A stretch of DNA of 64,000 bases from positions 122,175-186,174 of the forward strand of contig NZ_NWTI01000017.1 of the NCBI RefSeq assembly GCF_002531575.1, read 5' to 3'. The stretch comes from Bradyrhizobium sp. Y36 (GTDB taxonomy: Bacteria; Pseudomonadota; Alphaproteobacteria; Rhizobiales; Xanthobacteraceae). The notes under the pieces are model-generated. The model had not been told where the DNA came from. It did no database searches and worked only from the letters and a program-made list of their open reading frames with translations. The translations under genes and the position numbers were made by a program. Of this stretch, positions 52,352 to 60,818 are shown piece after piece. Position 1 is the first letter of the stretch; each line of letters opens with the position of its first letter.

Positions 52352-53581
52352 ATGAAACACGCTGATTCCTTACCCCGGCCGACGCGCCGCGCCCTGCTGC
52401 AAACGACGGTCGGTGCGGCCGCCGTGCTTGCACTTCCGACACGCGTCCTCGCCGCGCCTCCAGGCTTCGACGAATGGCGCGAGGCTTTTCGCGCACGGGC
52501 GATGGCGAAGGGCATTTCTGCCGCGACCTGGCAGCGCGCGATGGCGCGGGTCGAGCCGGACATGAGCGTGTTCAAGCAGATGCGCAGCCAGCCTGAATTC
52601 CACGAGCAGGTCTGGCAATACATCAACCGCCGCGTTTCCGATTGGCGCATCATCAACGGCAAGATCGCGCTGAAGAACAACGAGGCGCTGCTCGCGCGCA
52701 TCGAGCGCGATTTCGGCGTCGAGCGCGGCACGCTGCTGGCGCTGTGGGGCGTCGAGTCCGCCTATGGCGATCCCCTGGTGCAGCAGAACCACATGACGCC
52801 GGTGTTTCCCTCGCTCGCCGCGCTCGCCTGGAACGAGCCGCGCCGCAAGGCCTATTGGGAGACCGAACTGATCAACGCACTGCGCATCGTCGACAAGGGC
52901 TGGAGCACGCCGGAGCAGATGCAGGGATCGTGGGCCGGCGCCATGGGCCATTCGCAATGGATGCCGGAAGTCTGGCTCAATGTCGGCATCGACTATGACG
53001 GCGACGGCAAGGTGTCGCCATTCGGCAAGCCCGACGACGCCTTGGGATCGACGGCCAAATATCTCGTCAATCGCGGCAAATGGCATCGCGGCGAGCACTG
53101 GGGCTATGAGGTGCGCGCCGCCGGCAACATGAGCGGCAGCCGCACCTATGCGGCCTGGCAAGGGGCCGGCGTCACCCGCGCGGACGGCCAGCCCTTCCCG
53201 CAACCGAACGCATCCGCGCAAATGTGGACGCCGGTCGCGGGCGGACCGTCGTTCCTGCTCGGACCGAATTTCTACTCGGTGAAGAGCTACAACCCGTCCA
53301 TGAACTATGCGCTGGCGATCTGCCATCTCGGCGACCGCTGCCTCGGCGGGCCTCCCTTCATTCAGCCCTTCCCCGGCTCGGAGCGCGCACTGACGCTGGC
53401 CGAGGTGCAGGAGATGCAGACACGCCTGACCAAGGCCGGCTTCGATACCGGCGGCACCGACGGCCGCGTCGGCAACGACACCATGAAGGCGATCAAGGAT
53501 TTCCAGCAGCGCGCGGGCATCACACCGGCGGACGGTTATGGCGGCCTGAAGGTGTTGGCCAAGCTGCGGCAGGGGTCGTAA
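52352..53581 (+). CDS. Lytic murein transglycosylase with peptidoglycan-binding domain
   Basis: The 409-aa protein starts with a Tat-like signal (TRRALLQTTVGAAAVLALPTRVLA). An MltB-type (SLT_2) domain follows: GVERGTLLALWGVESAYGDP holds the catalytic Glu, then WAGAMGHSQWMPEVWLNVGIDYDGDGK. A C-terminal PG_binding_1 domain reads LTLAEVQEMQTRLTKAGFDTGGTDGRVGNDTMKAIKDFQQRAG. It cleaves the glycan strands of peptidoglycan. Export by Tat is inferred from the RR motif. Monocistronic. Confidence 0.93.
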   Translation: MKHADSLPRPTRRALLQTTVGAAAVLALPTRVLAAPPGFDEWREAFRARAMAKGISAATWQRAMARVEPDMSVFKQMRSQPEFHEQVWQYINRRVSDWRIINGKIALKNNEALLARIERDFGVERGTLLALWGVESAYGDPLVQQNHMTPVFPSLAALAWNEPRRKAYWETELINALRIVDKGWSTPEQMQGSWAGAMGHSQWMPEVWLNVGIDYDGDGKVSPFGKPDDALGSTAKYLVNRGKWHRGEHWGYEVRAAGNMSGSRTYAAWQGAGVTRADGQPFPQPNASAQMWTPVAGGPSFLLGPNFYSVKSYNPSMNYALAICHLGDRCLGGPPFIQPFPGSERALTLAEVQEMQTRLTKAGFDTGGTDGRVGNDTMKAIKDFQQRAGITPADGYGGLKVLAKLRQGS

Positions 53582-53600
53582 CGTGACGCCCTGCGCCGCC

Positions 53601-53702
53601 GTCATTCCGCCGCGCCACTTGGCGTGAGCCCGGAATCCATGTCGCCGCGTCGCCTGCTGCACGATGGATTCCGGGCTCACGCTTCGCGCGCCCCGGAATG
53701 AC
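53601..53702. repeat. Long palindromic (REP-like) repeat
   Basis: Arms GTCATTCCG and CGGAATGAC lie at the ends, and inside, GCGTGAGCCCGGAATCCAT pairs exactly with ATGGATTCCGGGCTCACGC. The fold is one long interrupted hairpin. This kind of GATTCCGGGCTC palindrome is common between genes in Bradyrhizobium genomes. It lies between convergent genes and could act as a terminator. Confidence 0.85.
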
Positions 53703-53705
53703 ACA

Positions 53706-54503
53706 TCAATGCCTGTATTGCGGCTCCTCGGCGTCCAACTGCCGACGGATCGCGGCAAGATGCAGCCGCGCGGATTCGGAATCGCCCTCGCGCATCTGCC
53801 GGTAGGTCTCGGCCGCAATCGCGGGATCGACCGGCAGGACCTTGCGGCCCGTCGACATCGCCAGCACCTGCACCTCGGCGGCGCGTTCGAGATAATAGAG
53901 ATCGTCCCAGGCCTCCGCGATGGTCGGTGCCAGCACCATCACGCCGTGATGCTTCATGAAGACGATGTCGGCATCGCCAACGGCCGACGCAATGCGCGCG
54001 CCTTCGCGGTTGTCGAGCGCGAGACCGTTGTAGTCGCGGTCGACCGCCGTGCGGCCATAGAATTTCAGTGCGGTCTGGCCCGCCCAGATCAGGGGATCGC
54101 CCTCTGTCATCGACAGCGCGGTGGCGTAGGGCATGTGGGTGTGGAACGCGACTTTCGCGCGCGGCAGCAGCCTGTGCATCTCGGCGTGGATGTAGAACGC
54201 GGTCGCCTCCGGCACGCCCTCGCCGTCGAGCACGTTGCCGTGGAAATCGCAGATCAAGAGCTTCGACGCGGTGAGCTCGCGGAAGGCGTAGCCATAGGGA
54301 TTGACGAGGAAGAGGTCGTCATGGCCCGGCACGACGGCCGAAAAATGGTTGCAGATGCCCTCCTCGAACCCGTTACGCGCCGCCATGCGGAAGCAGGCGG
54401 CCAAATCCTCCCGCGCGGTGCGGATCGCATCGCTAGCAAGGTCCGGGCGGTTCGAGCGGAATGGCGCTGACGCGGGTGAGGAAGCGTGAAGGCTGTGCGC
54501 CAT
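53706..54503 (-). CDS. Class II aldolase/adducin family protein
   Basis: The 265-aa protein matches class II aldolase/adducin: ACFRMAARNGFEEGICNHFSAVVPGHDDLFLVNPYGYAF, then VAFHTHMPYATALSM with the zinc-binding HTH, and MKHHGVMVLAPTIAEAWDDLYYLERAAEVQ. It may be an aldolase or decarboxylase for small hydroxy-acids. ATG 54503 (MAHSLHA) is preferred; a GTG four codons earlier is possible. Confidence 0.9.
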   Translation of the reverse strand: MAHSLHASSPASAPFRSNRPDLASDAIRTAREDLAACFRMAARNGFEEGICNHFSAVVPGHDDLFLVNPYGYAFRELTASKLLICDFHGNVLDGEGVPEATAFYIHAEMHRLLPRAKVAFHTHMPYATALSMTEGDPLIWAGQTALKFYGRTAVDRDYNGLALDNREGARIASAVGDADIVFMKHHGVMVLAPTIAEAWDDLYYLERAAEVQVLAMSTGRKVLPVDPAIAAETYRQMREGDSESARLHLAAIRRQLDAEEPQYRH

Positions 54504-54601
54504 GGCGAAGGACACCTCTGTCGGTCGGAAAGCTTCCCCGCGTTCTACAGGGCCGACGCCTGCGCGTCAGCCCCTGCGCCTGCCACCCTGCCCTGCGCGG
54601 C

Positions 54602-55411
54602 TCACGCCCGCCTCGGCACGCCGCCGGCATTCATGCCGCCGTCGATGACGAGCTCGCTGCCGGTGACGTAGCGCGAGGCATCGGAGGCCAGGTACAGCAC
54701 GCCGGAGGCGATCTCGGCCGCCTGCCCGGCACGCCCCAGCGGGGTTGCCACCCTGGCCCGCTCCTCCGGATCGATCGGGGCATTCTGGCCGGCGCCAGTC
54801 GCTCCCGTCGGGATCTTGCCCCAGATCGGCGTGTCGATGATCCCAGGATGAACCGAGTTGACGCGGATGCCGTCGCCGGCCGCCGCGCACTCCATCGCGA
54901 TCGATTTGGCAAACAGCCGCACGCCGCCCTTGGTCAGCGAATAGGCCGACAGGCCGGGCGCGCCGCGCAGACCAGCCAGCGAGGACATCATGACGATCGA
55001 GCCGCCACCGTGCTTGCGCATCAGAGGCAGGCAGTGCTTGACCGAAAGAAACACACCATCGAGATTGATGGCATTCTGCTTGCGCCAGTCGGCGAGCGTC
55101 ATGTCCACGATCGAGGGCACGGCGATGCCGATGCCGGCATTGGCGACGAGAATGTCGAGCCGCCCGTAGCGCTTGCCGATCTCGGCAACCATCTCGATCC
55201 ACCGCTCCTCGCTGGTGACGTCCTGCTCGAGAAAGATCACCTTGCCGCCGGCGCTTGTCACGCGTTTGGCGAGTTCCGGACCGCGCAGCTCGTCGATGTC
55301 GGTCGCAATGACGGTCGCGCCTTCGCGTGCGAACAACTCGACAATGGCCTCGCCAATTCCAGAAGCGCCGCCTGTCACCAGCGCGACCTTGCCCTCAACC
55401 TGCCCTGCCAT
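54602..55411 (-). CDS. SDR-family oxidoreductase
   Basis: The 269-aa protein has the classical short-chain dehydrogenase pattern: ALVTGGASGIGEAIVELF (TGxxxGIG), NAGIGIA (NAG), SSLAGLRGAPGLSAYSLTKGGV (S...YxxxK catalytic) and VNSVHPGIIDTP. It acts on an unknown substrate with NAD(P). ATG 55411 is preferred because GGGAG lies 5 bases upstream; a GTG two codons earlier overlaps that site. It follows the recJ gene on the same strand. Confidence 0.93.
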   Translation of the reverse strand: MAGQVEGKVALVTGGASGIGEAIVELFAREGATVIATDIDELRGPELAKRVTSAGGKVIFLEQDVTSEERWIEMVAEIGKRYGRLDILVANAGIGIAVPSIVDMTLADWRKQNAINLDGVFLSVKHCLPLMRKHGGGSIVMMSSLAGLRGAPGLSAYSLTKGGVRLFAKSIAMECAAAGDGIRVNSVHPGIIDTPIWGKIPTGATGAGQNAPIDPEERARVATPLGRAGQAAEIASGVLYLASDASRYVTGSELVIDGGMNAGGVPRRA

Positions 55412-55502
55412 GTTCACTCCCTTTTTTGTTGTTCGCGCGATCGATTGTCGGCGCCTGATCTGCGCGCAAACGCGTACCGCGTTTGTCGCGAGGGATCTTG
55501 CG

Positions 55503-57344
55503 TTATCTGATCACGGATGGCCCCTGGTCCGGTAGTGCGACGTCGATGACGCGGAATTGCACGCGCTCGACGCCCTGGTAGCGATCGACCGAGAGTGAGC
55601 CCGCGACGTGCAGTTGCTGGCCGCGATTGGCCAGCAGCGCATTGCCGAGCTTCTGGCCGATCGAGCGGAACGCGATGCCGTTGACGATGGCGCCATCGCC
55701 CGACTTGAAGCGCAGACGCAGATGCGCCTGCCCGACCTCGTCGGCAAAAACGAGCTGGTGCGCCGGCAGCGCCAGCACCGGCTCCGGATTGCCGCTACCG
55801 AAGGGACCTGCGCGATTGAGCGTCGCCGCCAACTCCGTCGTCACCGCGCGCGCTGAGACTGCGCCGTCGATGTAGAGCTCGTTGACGTGACGCGCCTCGG
55901 CGACGTCCTGCGCCAGCGCGTTCTCGAGATAGGCGCGGAATTCGGCAAGCTTCTCCTTGCGCAGCGTGACACCCGCGGCCATCGCGTGGCCGCCGCCCTT
56001 GAGGAGAATGCCGTCGGCGACCGCCTGCCGCACCGCCTTGCCGAGATCGACGCCGGCGATCGAGCGGCCCGAGCCGGTGCCGATGCCGCCCGGCTCGAGC
56101 GCAATGGCAAAAGCCGGCCGCGAGAACTTCTCCTTGAGGCGCGAGGCCACGAGGCCAACGACGCCGGGGTGCCAGCCTTCGGAGGCCGTGACGATGACGC
56201 CGAGCTTGTCCTCCAGCCCGATCGAGGCCAGCGCCTCGGCTTCGGCCTGGGCTTCGGCGCCCTGCTCGATGACGCGGCGCTCGCTATTCAGGCGATCGAG
56301 CTCGGCGGCGATCCGCGCCGCCTCGACGCTGTCGCCTTCGAGCAGCAGCCGCACGCCGAGATCGGCGCGGCCGATGCGGCCGCCGGCATTGATGCGCGGT
56401 CCCAGCATGAAGCCGAGATGCCAGGCCTCCGGCGGCCCGTTGAGCCGCGCCACGTCCATCAAGGCGGTATGGCCGACATGGTCGCGGCGCCGCATCGCGA
56501 TCAGGCCCTTGGCGACGAAGGCGCGGTTGAGGCCGATCAGCGGGGCAACGTCCGCGACCGTGCCGAGCGCGACGTGATGCAGCATGCCGAGCAGATCAGG
56601 CTCGGGCATCTCCGCGCTCCAGAAGCCGCGCTGGCGCAGCTCGCGGTTGACCGCAACCAGCGTCACCAGCACGAGGCCGACGGCGGCGAGATGACCGAGG
56701 CCGGAGATGTCATCGAGGCGGTTCGGATTGACCAGCGCATCGACCTCCGGCAGCTCCGTGCCGGCCTGGTGATGATCGATCACGACCACGGACATGCCGA
56801 GGCGCTTGGCCTCGGCGAGCGGCTCGATGCTGGTGGTGCCGCAGTCCACCGTGACGAGCAGCGTGGCGCCCTTGGCGGCGAGCCCGCGGACGGCGTCCAC
56901 GTTGGGGCCGTAGCCTTCGAAGATGCGGTCGGGAATGTGGATCAGCGGATCGAGCCCGCAATGGCGCAGGTGCCAGGCAAGGAGCGCAGCCGAGGTCGCG
57001 CCGTCGACGTCGTAGTCGCCGAAGATCGCAACCTTCTCGCCCTTCACTGCGGCATCGGCGATCCGCTTGGCGGCCGCCTCCATCCCCGTCACCGTGAACG
57101 GGTCCGGCATGAGCTTGCGGATGGTCGGGTCGAGGAAGTCGGCGACGGCGTCGATATCGACGCCGCGGCCCGCGAGCACCCGCGCCAGCAGTTCCGGCAA
57201 TTGATGCTGCTGCACGATGGCGAGCGCCTTGGCGGCGCCGCGAGGGTCCAGCCGGTCGCGCCAGAGCTTGTCGGTCAGCGAGCGCGCCACGCCCAGGAAC
57301 GCCTGGGGCGCTTCGACGGGCAAGGCAGTGGCAGGCGGCGTCAT
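55503..57344 (-). CDS. recJ: Single-strand DNA exonuclease RecJ
   Basis: The 613-aa protein has the DHH-family motifs (IFGDYDVDGATSAALL, VTVDCGTTS, VVIDHHQAG, LGHLAAVGLV), a GPRINAGGRIG region, a DHHA1 domain with GGGHAMAAGVTLRKEKL and an OB-type C-terminal domain. RecJ is a 5'-to-3' exonuclease in recombination and mismatch repair. The frame runs 35 codons further upstream, but ATG 57344 (MTPPATALPVEAP) fits family length. Confidence 0.96.
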   Translation of the reverse strand: MTPPATALPVEAPQAFLGVARSLTDKLWRDRLDPRGAAKALAIVQQHQLPELLARVLAGRGVDIDAVADFLDPTIRKLMPDPFTVTGMEAAAKRIADAAVKGEKVAIFGDYDVDGATSAALLAWHLRHCGLDPLIHIPDRIFEGYGPNVDAVRGLAAKGATLLVTVDCGTTSIEPLAEAKRLGMSVVVIDHHQAGTELPEVDALVNPNRLDDISGLGHLAAVGLVLVTLVAVNRELRQRGFWSAEMPEPDLLGMLHHVALGTVADVAPLIGLNRAFVAKGLIAMRRRDHVGHTALMDVARLNGPPEAWHLGFMLGPRINAGGRIGRADLGVRLLLEGDSVEAARIAAELDRLNSERRVIEQGAEAQAEAEALASIGLEDKLGVIVTASEGWHPGVVGLVASRLKEKFSRPAFAIALEPGGIGTGSGRSIAGVDLGKAVRQAVADGILLKGGGHAMAAGVTLRKEKLAEFRAYLENALAQDVAEARHVNELYIDGAVSARAVTTELAATLNRAGPFGSGNPEPVLALPAHQLVFADEVGQAHLRLRFKSGDGAIVNGIAFRSIGQKLGNALLANRGQQLHVAGSLSVDRYQGVERVQFRVIDVALPDQGPSVIR

Positions 57345-57619
57345 GAATCGCGATCGGCTTGAGGAACTCGGTAGCGGAAGCGACATCTCCCGGCCGGCCG
57401 GGTGATTGACCCGGAATCCCCCGAGGTTTGCAACGTCCGCGCCGCACAAAGCGGTGGATTGCCGCTTTGCTGCGCGGACTGACTATCATTTGGGCACCCC
57501 ACAAAACAGCAAATTAAGCAGGCGTTAGGCGGAATCCTCGAAAAAGAATCGTATTCGATCTGTAATTTGTAGTTCCGGGTTCGTTGCAGATCAGACCTCA
57601 TTGCCAAGGGAAATCCCCG

Positions 57620-58696
57620 ATGTCTGCTGCGCTGGGTCTGAAAGCCAAGCCGATCGCCGCCGAACCCGCTGACGACGATTCCGACATCTCCGCGCTGATC
57701 AATCGCCTGACCGCGGAGGTCAACCAGATCGCAGTCGACAAGACCAAGTCGATCCAGCAGATCACCAACCAGATGAAAATGCTGGCGCTGAACGCGCTGA
57801 TCGAGAGCTCACGCGCCGGCGCGCAGGGCGCAGGCTTTGCGGTGGTGGCCCAGGAGGTGCGCGGCGTCGGTCAGCAGGTCGAGACCATCGCGCGCGAGCT
57901 CGAGACCCAGCTCACGAAGCGGACCGGCGATCTCGTCGCCTCGATCGACCGCATGAGCCAGCGCTCGCGCGGCGAGCGCATGGTCGACCTGTCCCTCAAC
58001 GCGGTCGAGCTGATCGACCGCAACCTCTATGAGCGCACCTGCGACGTGCGCTGGTGGGCGACCGATTCCGCCGTGGTCGATTGCGCGGCCTCGCCGGCGC
58101 CGGCCGCGGTGACCTATGCCTCGCAGCGCCTCGGCGTGATCCTCGGGGCCTACACGGTCTACCTCGACCTCTGGCTCTGCGACCTCGACGGCAACGTCAT
58201 CGCCAACGGCCGCGCCGACCGCTTCCGCGTGGTCGGCCAGAACGTCGCCCACACCAAATGGTTTCGCGAAGCGCGTACCTTGCGCTCCGGCGACGATTAT
58301 GTCGCCGGCGACGTGGAGAACCAGCCCCTGCTCGGCAACGCGCAGGTCGCGACCTATTGCGCCAGCGTCCGCGCCGGCGGCCAAGCGAGCGGTGCCCCGA
58401 TCGGCGTGCTCGCCATCCATTTCGACTGGGAGCCGCAGGCCCGCGCCATCGTCCAGGGCGTGCGCGTCGGCGACAGCGACAGGGCCCGCGTGCTGCTGGT
58501 GGATTCGAATTTGCGTGTCATCGCAGCGTCCGACGGCCAGGGCATCCTCAGCGAGCGCATCTCGATCTCGCTGAATGGCCAGCGCTCCGGCTTCCATCAC
58601 GACCGCACGGGCGCGCTGGTCGCCTTCCACGCGACCCCGGGTTACGAGACCTATCGCGGGCTTGGCTGGTACGGCGTGATCATTTGCGGGGCCTGA
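57620..58696 (+). CDS. Soluble MCP-like sensor with reversed domain order
   Basis: The 358-aa protein starts with a short methyl-accepting-protein signalling segment at about residues 30-110, including QMKMLALNALIESSRAGAQGAGFAVVAQEVRGVGQQVETIARELE, the hairpin tip that contacts CheA/CheW. A dCache/PAS-like sensory domain follows at about 155-320 (YTVYLDLWLCDLDGNVIANGRADRFRVVGQNVAHTKWF...VLAIHFDWEPQARAIV). There is no membrane helix. In ordinary MCPs the sensor precedes the signalling hairpin and the signalling region is much longer, so this is unusual. It may modulate chemotaxis arrays from the cytoplasm. Confidence 0.8.
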   Translation: MSAALGLKAKPIAAEPADDDSDISALINRLTAEVNQIAVDKTKSIQQITNQMKMLALNALIESSRAGAQGAGFAVVAQEVRGVGQQVETIARELETQLTKRTGDLVASIDRMSQRSRGERMVDLSLNAVELIDRNLYERTCDVRWWATDSAVVDCAASPAPAAVTYASQRLGVILGAYTVYLDLWLCDLDGNVIANGRADRFRVVGQNVAHTKWFREARTLRSGDDYVAGDVENQPLLGNAQVATYCASVRAGGQASGAPIGVLAIHFDWEPQARAIVQGVRVGDSDRARVLLVDSNLRVIAASDGQGILSERISISLNGQRSGFHHDRTGALVAFHATPGYETYRGLGWYGVIICGA

Positions 58697-58713
58697 GGCA
58701 GCCGGCCGATCCA

Positions 58714-58744
58714 AAAAACGCGAAAACAACCCCATGCACAGTAG
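58714..58744. repeat. 31-bp dispersed repeat, copy 2
   Basis: AAAAACGCGAAAACAACCCC followed by ATGCACAGTAG is the exact inverse of 36068-36098. Here its GAAAACAACCC part is also one arm of a hairpin. Confidence 0.85.
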
Positions 58745-58763
58745 ACCGAGGGTTGTTTTCATT
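58722..58763 (+). terminator. Terminator-like hairpin after the MCP-like gene
   Basis: GAAAACAACCC (58722-58732) and GGGTTGTTTTC (58750-58760) form a perfect 11-bp stem with a 17-base loop, ending in a T-rich stretch. It lies 25 bp after the stop of the MCP-like gene. Confidence 0.62.
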
Positions 58764-58895
58764 GGTGTTTTGCGATCGCCGTAACGCCTCGCCACAAGCA
58801 GTTTTGACACGTCGGGCAAAACGCTGGCAATCTGCGATCACAGTAATGTGCAGCATGCGTGGCTGTTCGCCCGTGGCGGGGTACGCCTGTCAGTC

Positions 58896-59393
58896 ATGAC
58901 ATCGAGCGACGCGACCAAGCCACCTCTTTCAGACCCGCTCGCGCGCGCAACCTCCGACAGTACGGGAGACGCACCGCAAGGCGGCTTTGCCGACCTCGTT
59001 CCCGAACTCGGCGTTTCCAGCATTTTAGCCAGCCTGCGATTCTGGCGAGACCTGCTTGGTTTTGAAATCGCTTACGAACGCCCCGCCGCCCGGTTTGCCT
59101 ATCTCGTCAGGGGCCGCCTGCAGATCATGCTCTGCGAATTGAACGGGCGCTGGGAGACGGCGGAGGTCCAACGACCGTTCGGACGTGGCATCAATTTTCA
59201 GATGACCGTCGATCGCATCGCGCCGATGCTGAAAGCCCTCGACGACGCCGGATGGCCGCTCTACGAGCAGCCGAATGAAGCCTGGTAACGGGTGGGCGAC
59301 CAGGAGCTTGGCCAGCGCGAATTCCTCGTTCAGGACCCCGATGGCTACCTGATCCGCTTCACCGAGCGTCTGGGACGCCGCACGCCCTCTTGA
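58896..59393 (+). pseudogene. Bleomycin-resistance-like VOC protein, broken by one stop codon
   Basis: The frame reads LVPELGVSSILASLRFWRDLLGFEIAYERPAARFAYLVRGRLQIMLCEL... up to LYEQPNEAW. It then meets TAA at 59286-59288 and continues without a shift as RVGDQELGQREFLVQDPDGYLIRFTERLGRRT to TGA at 59391. Intact relatives read W-Y-R-V-G here, so a single TAC to TAA change is the simplest cause. The remaining part completes the VOC fold, so the broken protein lacks a metal- or ligand-binding strand. Confidence 0.85.
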
Positions 59394-59591
59394 GAGGGGA
59401 ATGAGCCCTTACTGATCACCTCACGTCCCAACGCGCGATGGAGCATTTTCCGGCAAGGCAGGCCGATTTCAGGCAAGAGCTCGCCGCATTGCTCGGGTAG
59501 ACTGCGCTTCGCATCACGCCCACCGACGGACCGTGAGTGACCGCTTGATTGTCACCAAGCTCACGTTCGCCCCATGCCGAGGAGACTTTTC

Positions 59592-60335
59592 ATGAAGATC
59601 GTCGTGATCGGCGGAACCGGGTTGATCGGATCCAAGCTCGTGGCGAAGCTCAGGCAGCTAGGCCACGAGGCCGTAGCCGCCTCGCCGAAATCAGGCGTGA
59701 ATGCCGTGACCGGGGAAGGCCTCGCTGCGGCATTGGCAGGCGCAGATGTTGTCGTCGATGTCGCCAACGCGCCGTCCTGGGAGCCCGCCGCCGTGCTCGA
59801 ATTCTTCGAGCGTTCGAGCAAAAATCTCGTCGCGGCAGAAGCTGCGGCGGCCGTAAAGCATCACGTGGCCCTGTCGATTGTCGGAACCGAACGGTCGCCC
59901 GACAACGCCTATTTCCGTGCCAAGCTCGCCCAGGAGACAATCATCAAGGCTGCCTCAATCCCCTACTCGATCGTGCGCGCCACTCAGTTCTTCGAATTCC
60001 TCGGCGCCATCGCCGAAATGGGCGCGACTGACGGCAAGATCGTCGTTCCCTCGGCAATGTTTCAACCGATCGCTGCCGACGACGTCGCCGCACGCCTCGC
60101 TGAGGTCGCAACAGCCAGGCCGCTCAACGGCACGATCGACATCGCAGGTCCTGAGAAGGCTCCGTTCAATGAGTTCATCGCACGCCGCCTGAAGGCATCC
60201 GGCGACGCCCGCCCCGTGGTCGGAGACCCGAAGGCGCCCTACTACGGTGGTCTCATTGACGACAAATCGCTGAACCCGCTCGCCGACGCGCGCCTCGGAG
60301 CCACGCCACTCGCGACATGGCTCGCGAGCCTCTGA
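59592..60335 (+). CDS. NmrA/SDR-a-like NAD(P)-binding protein
   Basis: The 247-aa protein starts MKIVVIGGTGLIGSKLVAKL, a GxxGxxG Rossmann motif, and has YFRAKLAQETIIKAASIPYSIVRATQFFEFLG, typical of atypical SDRs related to NmrA and to YtfG-like oxidoreductases. Catalysis is uncertain. It is followed 39 bp later by the cupin gene on the same strand and may be cotranscribed. Confidence 0.9.
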   Translation: MKIVVIGGTGLIGSKLVAKLRQLGHEAVAASPKSGVNAVTGEGLAAALAGADVVVDVANAPSWEPAAVLEFFERSSKNLVAAEAAAAVKHHVALSIVGTERSPDNAYFRAKLAQETIIKAASIPYSIVRATQFFEFLGAIAEMGATDGKIVVPSAMFQPIAADDVAARLAEVATARPLNGTIDIAGPEKAPFNEFIARRLKASGDARPVVGDPKAPYYGGLIDDKSLNPLADARLGATPLATWLASL

Positions 60336-60374
60336 GACTGGCAATCACGAAACCACCGCAGTGAAGGAACTCCC

Positions 60375-60791
60375 ATGCGCAGATTGGTGATCGCTACAGC
60401 GGTTTATGCCGCCTCATTGCTGACGGCCCACGCAGCCGAGCCTGTCGCTCCATCGGCGAAAGTCACGGTCGTGTTCGACCAGCCGCTGCCCAACGTCCCC
60501 GGCAAGAGCATGAAGGGCGTGCTGGTCGAATACGGTCCGGGAGGCTCCTCCCCGGCCCACATTCACGCGCCGTCCGCCTTCATCTATGCCACGGTCCTGG
60601 AAGGTGCGATCCGCAGTCAGGTCAATGACGGTCCGGCAAAGGTCTTTCACAAGGGAGAGAACTTCTCCGAAAGGCCCGGTGACCGCCATGGCGTCAGTGC
60701 CAATGCCAGCGATACCGAGCCTGCGAAGCTGCTTGCCGTCTTCGTGGTGGACACGACCGACAAGGAGCTGACGACGCCGATCGCGAAGTAG
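60375..60791 (+). CDS. Exported cupin-domain protein
   Basis: The 138-aa protein has a signal peptide (VIATAVYAASLLTAHA) and a cupin (GVLVEYGPGGSSPAHIHAPSAFIYATVLEGAIRSQVNDGPAKVFHKGENFSERPGDRHGVSANAS). His ligands (HIH, RHG) are present. It is a paralog of the cupin at 49772-50275, sharing LPNVPGK, GAIRSQ and the SANAS end. A GAAGGAACTCCC ribosome site precedes the ATG. Confidence 0.87.
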   Translation: MRRLVIATAVYAASLLTAHAAEPVAPSAKVTVVFDQPLPNVPGKSMKGVLVEYGPGGSSPAHIHAPSAFIYATVLEGAIRSQVNDGPAKVFHKGENFSERPGDRHGVSANASDTEPAKLLAVFVVDTTDKELTTPIAK

Positions 60792-60818
60792 CGCCACGTC
60801 GGCGCACCGTCAGGCGAT

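Noticed and set aside
55887..57362. 491-aa open frame on the + strand opposite recJ
   Set aside because: recJ on - has all the DHH motifs; the opposite frame is an Arg/Ala/Glu-rich shadow.
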